DNA of 64,000 nt from Antedon mediterranea (taxonomy: Eukaryota; Echinodermata; Crinoidea; Comatulida; Antedonidae), in contig NC_092670.1 of the NCBI RefSeq assembly GCF_964355755.1, positions 15,189,201 to 15,253,200 of the forward strand, given 5' to 3'. Of this stretch, positions 56,338 to 64,000 are shown piece by piece; position 1 is the stretch's first letter; the number at the start of each line of letters is the position of its first letter. Below the pieces are notes generated by a model. It was not told the DNA's origin, searched no databases, and saw nothing but the letters and a program-made list of their open reading frames with translations. The position numbers and the translations under genes are program-made.

Positions 56338-59300
56338 TTACATTCTAAATGTCATGAATGTATCATGTTCTTCTTCAAAGTTTCCGATACTTCGGCGACG
56401 TCTGGAGCAGTTACCACGCTTGATGTCAGCACAACGTGAACTACTTGCTCCAGGCTTACACGATACCATCTTACATTTCACAAATACCTAGAAAAAAAGC
56501 AAGTGTTTTGTTCATGTTATAAACTAGTTTGCTTTAGTAGTAGTAGTTCGGCTGCAGTCTAAATTAATCTTTTTTTATTCAATATAACTCTGGAAATTAG
56601 AGTAGACTAGTAGCCTAAAAGTATGAATAAATAGCAAATCTCAACAGTCTCGAATAATACAGTATTAGTAATATTAAAAAAATATCAATGTGATAGTATC
56701 TTTTTGTTATGTAATATAATTGCATGATATCTGTCCACCAACATCCCAATACCCACCCTCTCCCTTGGGTTATGGGTTAGTTGCAATATACAGTATTTTA
56801 TGAACAGTAGTTCAATCATTCTTTTTTCAAAAATAAAAATGTGTACAAAAGAAAGTTTACATTCAATCCAGGTTAATGTTACAATTAAAATACACGTAAA
56901 TATACAAAAGATACAACTACAGATAAAAAATATTTTACAGTCATCATCATCATGATCTATTAACCCTATATATAACCTGTATAATCACACGTCAGGGCCG
57001 TATTAGATATGGTTTTCTTTAATTCTTAAATTGGGATGTATTAAGTTTAAGCATTAATTTAAGCCGAATTTTGTTTCTTCTATTTTTATACTTCCTGCTT
57101 CTAACTTTGAAACAAATTAATTTACCCAGTATAAATATAAATTTCAATCAATTCAATTCAAGTTCAACGTATTAGAACATTTTTATTTACAGGACATTCC
57201 CACGTACATCCTTTGCATTTGAGTATATCATCACTACTTTTAAACAAAGACAGACTCTTACCTCGTTAGTTAAGCCATATTGCAGGAATCCAAAAGATTT
57301 AATAGAGAAACGGTGATCCAAACCAGAAGGAGTAAGACTGACGGATGAGTCTACACCACACCTAAATAACCAAGAAAGACGGAGAATTACTTTGATTATA
57401 ATTAACAATGTGTTCTTAGGCACTGTTGAGCATAGTCTTGTCCTCCTTTGTCGTTTAATGCTGGAACGTTTACAACCAATTATACGCCATGGCAAACAAA
57501 ACTGTTATCCAGAATTTCAAAATGGAGCGCGCACGCGCATGAGAATATCACTAGGAAAAAATGTGTTTTAGAACAATGATGCCAATGATGTCCAAATTAT
57601 TTATTAAATAATTATCAAGTCAAGTCAATGAAAATCCTATTTCGTATATTACAATTTAATAGTAAAATTAATATTCACTTCGACAAAGTAGTAGTTAATA
57701 GATATTGAATATTTGACAAATATTAATAAGCTAAATGAGTAAAGAATATGAAGAAAAGTGTAATAAAAGTATAGTAATCATCGTACCCGTTTTCAATGAA
57801 TGTGTATTTCTTGTCATTCTCTGTGCATGTTCCGAATTTAGCCATTGCTTTGCAGCTTTCGATTGCAACGTCCTTTGAAGCTGTGCTCTTCGCAGAAAAG
57901 TACAACGTTTCTTTGAGTTCAACTGATGCAGTTCCAGTGATGTCTTTGTTGTAACTTGAGTCTTCATACATCTTAAGATAAGTCTTAAACTCTCCAGTTG
58001 CTTTGTATTTTTCAGGGTTAACAGCTGCTGCTGGTTTGAAGAATACGTCATTAACACCAACTCCTCTCATTTCACAAATAATTTGCATCTCAACCTTATG
58101 CTTTGCTCGGGTTACTGGTGCACCTGGAAAGATTGGTTTAGGGTCGTCTCGGATTGTGTTGTAGAATTTAGTTTTCGATTTTGATGAACGCTGGAAAAAA
58201 AGCAAACTGATTATACTAACATGTTTTAAATCAATTTATTATTAATAACTTAATAATGATTTAACTATCAACTACTGTACAGAGTTCAGTTTAGTTTTAA
58301 AGAGAAGAAGCTAACTAGATTCTATATACGATAATATTGTTACACAACGGCCAATAAAAAGAAACATTTTTAATTTTTAAATTCATTAATAGCACAATTG
58401 ATACCTTAATGATAGTTCCGCACTCATCATAACCAAACTCAATCGTGTAGTACATTGGGTCATTATCCTGAATTCTGCATCTTGTGTCGTGAAGGTGAAG
58501 CTCACTTGCTGGAATGTTATTCACGTATGTTTTAGGGATGCTAACTTTTATGTAAGAATCACCACATTCTACTTCTGGCTCTGGTGGCTTAGCTATAGAA
58601 AATGAGAAAATAAAACTTTTTTCTTAGATGTATATTTGAAACCATTCCTACAATAAAACGAGATGCTTTTGATTTTATTGCATAATTTTGTTAGAGGCAG
58701 TTTATACAGCCGGTTATTTCTTTCATTTTTCTATCGTTAAAGAACTAAACATTACTGTCATTGGTATTATTGTCACTTACGGATGTCAAACTTGTATATC
58801 CCTTCATCACTGACAGCCTTGGCACTGCGGCCACATGGAGTTTCCCAGACTCGCTCACCGAAACCTGCCTCAACATTTACAAGATAGCCTTTGCCTCCTT
58901 CTAGTCCAGTTGGTGCTGGGTATTGGACAATCGTTGGATCACTTTTTGGGAACCTTACTACATCTTTGTCAACAGCATTATACTTGGTAATTACATTCCC
59001 TTTCAAGTCTAAAATTTTGATGAGTGACTTGGATTCTGGACGTGTAACCTATAAAATAAAGTAAAATGATATATATAATATTGGCGTAGACCTATTTTAT
59101 TCATATAGCGTTGATATTTTATACTGGCTCTATTTTCTGACGCCATACCTGGGTTCTCCAGCATAAATTACGGTATGCAAAATTAGTTATATATTTGTAT
59201 TTAATTACAGGAAAGTCTTCATAGAGTGATTAAGTTCGCTTCTGAAAATCCATAGCATTTTATTACTTTGTAAAGTTGTGCCAAAATTGAATAAATCAAA

Positions 59301-62300
59301 TAAAAAAATCAATCCACAAATACCAACAATTAACAATGTGTATCCAGTTTGCAATGCATTACGTCATTCTGTAGTAACTAGCGCCATCATCAAACGTCAT
59401 ATTTTAACCGTGAATACTTGTATACTTACGGGTGCATCAAATTTAATTGTCCAAAGTTCCTCTGTTCCCTCGTACACTGAGTTGATAACTGGTGTCGATT
59501 GATCTGGTAGAATTGCAGGGGGGTCTAATTTATTTTCCATGGGAAGACCATCAGCTAAACCAACAATAAAGTACAAAGTATCGTTAAATAAATTATAGAC
59601 AAGTTATGATTTTAGAAAGCAAAATATTTTGTAAAAATCAGAAATAATACAAATTTTTACATTTCAAAATAGGTTAATATGAACTTTTTAAGCAAAAAGA
59701 TTCCGCGGTTAGAGACACAACCAATGACACAATCACTAACATACAGAAAACATCGCAAACACAAGATGCCTTACACAACATATTAAAACACGTTTTTGGC
59801 AGTGAAGTTGAACAACATGTCGTGAGAAAATATCTGGTTGCGTTTAGAAACCTGTAGCCATAGATCAATAGACAAGGATCTAAACCCACAAGTTACAACT
59901 TAACTAAATAAATCAATAAAGATTTCCATAACATTGTTGCAACCTTGCTGAACGCCCTACTTCCCGCTGATGGGACTCTAATACTAAGCAGTGTAGTAGA
60001 GTCCTCTGATGACCCGAGTAAGCAAGATAATAAGATAAGATGATAAAGCACAAATAATCATGTCAACTTACCTGACACAATCAAACGTCCAGATTTGGGA
60101 TCATTTTGAACACTGTAAATTAATTGAAAGTGTTTATAAGTACTGTACACAATATAGACCGACATAATTGATTGGTTTATTCTTTCTAAAAGTTGCTAAT
60201 GCGTTGTTAGTATAATATGTTGTGCAACACGAGATGGCCCTCATCCGAAACTTACAAAACTAAGACCTTATTATGCCACTTACCCATTATCATCAGTAGC
60301 TGTGAAACTGAATACATAGGTACCTTCTTTTTTAGGTTTAAAAGAAAGTTTGGCTTTGACAACCTTCTGGCTTGGTTTTGAACCGCTAACGTATTCCATT
60401 TTCATTCCATTTGGATAACTGCCTTGGATTTCAGTTATACTGAAAATATATTAACAATGTCAGTATTGCAAGTATATGCAATATCAGTATTTACAATAAA
60501 AATCAAATAAAAATAAATACTATAATATAAAAAGAAGCATAATAATAATAAAAAAAATCAATATAAGTGTCAATTCGTTCTGATTGTCTATTATAGGCCT
60601 AGATTATCAATCTTATATATATATATCGTTTCAAATTATCACCGGGCGGTTTAGAATTAATGTTCTATGCCTATACAAACATGTACAACAATTTCAATTT
60701 AAAAAAAAACAATTACATACGTTGATGCATCAGAGCCCTTTTGTATTGACGCAGTAACGAAACTGTTCCAAGTTTCTCCAGGAGCAATCACGCTGCACTC
60801 CTCTAGATCAATCTTTGGTCCTACACATGATCCAGCTAGTGAAGAGAAAAAACATCAATTTAATAATAATAAATTATGCCTATATTAATTGTTTATGATA
60901 TTCCTCAATACAGTGAATCCCACAACAAAACAACGTAGACAGAACAAGTGAGTTCATTAATCAAGTTAGTTATTACAGAGATTTACATTCAGAGACAGTT
61001 ATTTACCCTAGGAAGATCCTAACAACAGAACAGGAGTGTATGTATAGTCAGTAAAATCGTAACCCAACAAAATTTAACTTACGTGCAGTAACATCAAGAA
61101 GAAATTGGAATGGAACTGTGCTCTTAGCTTTACTGTAAGTTTTATCTGGAAAATCTTCGATCATTACGGAAGCGCCATACCATCCTTGCAAATCATCTTC
61201 TCCGGTAATAAACTCGATCTTGCATTCTTCCTAAAATTAAGTTTACCATTTACATTTACAATTTATGTTCATGGTTTCCTTTCTTATTATACTTACCATA
61301 AATGTTTTTCTCATACAAAAATATACTCGAACGCACCAAAGGACAACAGCATAATTATATACCTGATAAAGTTTTGTCAATGATGTTGCTTGTCCACATA
61401 CACGATTCACATCGTTACTATCTCGACCTTCTGGACATTCGTCGTTATTCGCCCATCGACATTTTGTCGGGTCTTCGTTTATATCAATGGCTGAAAGATT
61501 AAGGTGACGAAATAAATGAGATACTGTATAAGTGTTGAAATACTGTGTTTTAGTTATATTTTCTAAATTACTCTTTCATCTATCTTCAGAGAGAGCATAC
61601 GCATTGTTCTGTCTCTTTTTAGCATTACAACACTTACGGTTAAGGTCGATAAGTCTCTTGCAACCATGTCTGACTCTATACACTGGTAAACCAGCTGTAA
61701 CTCGTGGAGAGTCGTTTTTTATCGAAGTGTCAACTTTAGTCAAAAGTGACCAACACTTGCCAGGACCGTAATTTTCCAGCTTAATCCAGCTGCTGTCGGA
61801 ACACATGCCAGTTGTCTTAAATCTAAAAACAAAAACAAAACAAAAACAAAGTATAATTAATTGTTTTGCATCAAAGTCAATACTATATTGTATAATAATA
61901 TTAACATGTTTAGTCTTCTCAACGTACTTAATGTATGTACAAAATTACGCCAGAGTACAGTAGGACAAACATCGGATCAATTACTCAACTTCAGTTAATG
62001 CATAGTAGGTAATTGCAATTATAATGCCAACATGAATATTTCTTCGTATAGCGCTCGTAACGAAAGCAATGAACTTTCTATTTCCAACAAGATCAGATAG
62101 ATGTAAACACCAAGTCATGTTAATAAAAATAAACTACTTACGCCATAATGAATTCTTTACGGTCTGCCGTATAATCCACGTATCCATCTAGAAGACTCCA
62201 TCCCATTTCTTGTGAAATGGAAGTACATTCAAGTTTTAGTGGGGTTAAGATGGTCTGGTTGGTACCACAATCGATACATGTTAAAGCAAGAAGGTTTTCG

Positions 62301-63552
62301 GCAATCAGGTTGTCTCCTATTTCGTTGCAATAGTATTCTGGGTAATAGTTAATCAACTGGAAAGATAGACGCCAGAAAACACGTACCTATTGAAAACAAA
62401 TTCACATCATAATCAGGAATTATAACAAAATGATAATACTCTTTACTTTGGACGCAAGTAATTTGACCAATCACAACGTGATGGAGCATCCGAATTGTGG
62501 ATTGTGATTGATTAAATAACTTGCGTTTATACTACTATTATTATTACTATTTAGGCGTACATAAGAAAATGAATATTTAAGTCCAACAGAAATAACATTG
62601 AACTAAGATTATAAATGATAACAATGTCCAATGTTCAAATCCTACATACAGTGAACTTTTATATCGATTCGTGTTTCATTCATTCATTTATTCAATAGTA
62701 TGTAGGCCACTGCCACAAATACAATAAGAGTTAATAATACATAATAATTACATTTAAGGAAGCCTAATAGTAATAGCAACATAATTATTAGTTCTCTTTT
62801 TATATGCGAGTAAATTATTTTAAAACAATCAATATTTAAAAACAGACTTGAGAATACCACAGGGATACAATATTTTAAAAGCAACATATAAGAACATCAA
62901 TAATACTATAAAAATTACTTGATACTGGTTCCAATAATTACTTAAATTATGCAAAAAAAACTGGCTAAAAAAATTTTTTTTCTGACTTTACTATGCTCAA
63001 TTGATTTCAATTAAGATTATTCAGCGTTATACAACCTGATCGAGTAAGGAACAACGGATTTTTTATATCTCTCGGTTCTACATCTGATAGATCATACAGA
63101 TCATTTATCTTGGAGCGCATTTTATGATAATTACTATATAACGGGTGTTTTGCATCTTCCTGATATATTTCTGGTTAAGACCTATAATATTTCATGACTA
63201 AAACCATCTATATCTTAACAAAGAATAAACCTAGTCTAGTCTAGAACTCACAGGTTAAAACCTATCAATGTACGACTTTTATAAACACAAATTATAGCAT
63301 AGGATTTGATCGAGGAATTGGGGAACTTATGAACTTAATTTAACTCACAGTTATTGTCCATACCAATATATAATGGGCAATGGATATACAATACAAAGAA
63401 CTACATAAATTATGCCTGTTCTCGAGTTTGTAAGAAAATCAAGGTACCTTAGCTTTTCCGAGTCTTTCATAGTAGAACGTACCGCCACGGTAGTGAGTAG
63501 CGTACACCTCAGCTACCATAAACACCATCGCTAAGAGCACCAAACTTCTCAT
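56338..63552 (-). CDS. Gene D: secreted HYRGG-ZP protein, intact
   Basis: Fourteen coding exons: 63552-63448, 62386-62142, 61822-61638, 61490-61363, 61230-61083, 60835-60721, 60439-60284, 60112-60072, 59554-59430, 59048-58781, 58592-58405, 58190-57787, 57361-57262, 56487-56338. They join in frame to 785 residues. Signal peptide MRSLVLLAMVFMVAEVYA, then THYRGGTFYYERL; NEDPTKCRWA segment; FSFTATDDNG segment ending exon 7; PESKSLIKILDL segment (exon 10); ZP-N (exon 11: VECGDSYIKVSI, LHLHDTRC, YDECGTIIK); ZP-C (exons 12-13: IICEMRGVGV, IESCKAM, GCGVDSSVSL, FSIKSFGF); exon 14 has four Cys, then SRRRRS (furin type, about 764-769) and a 17-residue tail with no membrane span. Closest to gene C (shared PASELHLHD, YKATGxFKxYLKMYEDS, TFMTFxM). 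Likely a secreted ZP-module matrix protein. Confidence 0.87.
62455..62526. mobile_element. Family 2 MITE remnant (gene D intron 1)
   Basis: GACGCAAGTAATTTGACCAA and TGATTGATTAAATAACTTGCGT form an imperfect inverted repeat around a CGTGATGGAGCATCCGAA centre like that of 4611-4742. Confidence 0.55.
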
Positions 63553-63960
63553 GATTACCTGTCAAAGGAAACAAACAAACTCTTGCAACTCTTACAAAGA
63601 ATTAACCAGGAGGATGCATTTTACCCTAAATCCAAGACTATCCCAAATAGTTATTATTTTGATTTGATCAGGGAAGAGTGAAATTACAATTATTGTAAGA
63701 AATTTGCACCTAAAAAAAAGAATGAGAATATAATTAAAAGCATCATTGTTACAAGCAGTAAAATTCCTTTTTCAACCTTATTTAAAACAACTTGACTAAT
63801 CAAATAAAAACGGAAAGCAGACAGGGAAAACAGACATAGAAATGCAATGATAGCCCATGAAAGTCAATAGTTAAAGTGGACTTGTTTCCAATGAGGTCCT
63901 TTAGAAAATATAAAAGAATTAAAAGAAACAGAAAAAAAAAACATTGAAGGAAAAACTTAC

Positions 63961-64000
63961 GGATTTGTCGAAACCGTTACCTCCTGTACCACACACACTC
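63961..64000 (-). other. Gene D non-coding first exon (3' part)
   Basis: On the minus strand GACAAATCC/GTAAGTTTTT is a perfect donor at the edge of the window. The matching acceptor TTTGACAG is at 63559-63560, six bases before the gene D ATG. The 5' end and promoter lie outside the window. Confidence 0.5.

Noticed and set aside
61532-61806. ORFs at gene D exon 3 on both strands as separate genes
   Set aside because: They are frame extensions or shadows of the exon 61822-61638.
1-64000. tRNA or rRNA genes
   Set aside because: I saw no cloverleaf with a B-box (GTTCRANNC) in the right context and no rRNA-like conserved stretches.

Overview
This is an AT-rich, intron-rich animal genome segment with no prokaryotic gene organisation. 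Its genes are split by GT-AG introns, and it is dense with MITE-like repeats, LINE tails, a Penelope-like element and Helitron-type ends. The octamer TAGGCCTA/AGGCCTAC recurs throughout introns and spacers. I infer a marine invertebrate, with a deuterostome such as an echinoderm the most plausible guess, but no single feature proves this.

The main content is a tandem array of four paralogous genes, all on the minus strand, called here A (about 23.9-14.4 kb), B (34.2-26.3 kb), C (53.4-35.7 kb) and D (from beyond 64.0 to 56.3 kb). Each encodes a secreted protein of about 785-800 residues. In order, the protein has a signal peptide, an N-terminal HYRGGTFYWE/THYRGGTFYWE segment, a DxDGD/CRW segment, several beta-sandwich-like segments with a TATDDFGY/TATDDNG strand, a zona pellucida (ZP-N plus ZP-C) module, a polybasic furin-type site (RRRKRS or RRRR) and a short tail without a membrane span. 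Exon lengths and intron phases match across the four genes, which is the main support for the exon models. A and B form one close pair, C and D the other.

The copies are not equal. C and D read through intact. A has a 2-nt insertion in its ZP-C exon that shifts the frame. B has no second coding exon, so joining its first exon to the next one breaks the frame. C has lost the intron between coding exons 1 and 2 precisely. A, B and C share a promoter-like module (TATA-like box, TGTGTGAAAAC element and a TTTTCCAATTC/GATATTG/TTTACA block) upstream of a non-coding first exon. A second copy of that block lies downstream of the C promoter.

On the plus strand, 3.6-6.8 kb holds a three-exon Ly6/uPAR-type GPI-anchored protein gene. 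From 9.4 to 12.5 kb is a decayed, repeatedly frameshifted copy of a large gene of a widespread but uncharacterised metazoan family, interrupted by a LINE 3' end and followed by a satellite-like array of about 120-160 bp units. LINE fragments lie at 1-366, 31.5-32.1 and 47.8-48.5 kb, a partly duplicated Penelope-like element at 48.6-49.7 kb, two head-to-tail Helitron-like elements at 54.45-55.46 kb, and at least three recurrent MITE-like families are scattered across the window.

By inference, the ZP proteins would be secreted, cut by furin and polymerised through the ZP module into an extracellular matrix or coat. Tissue and function cannot be read from the sequence.
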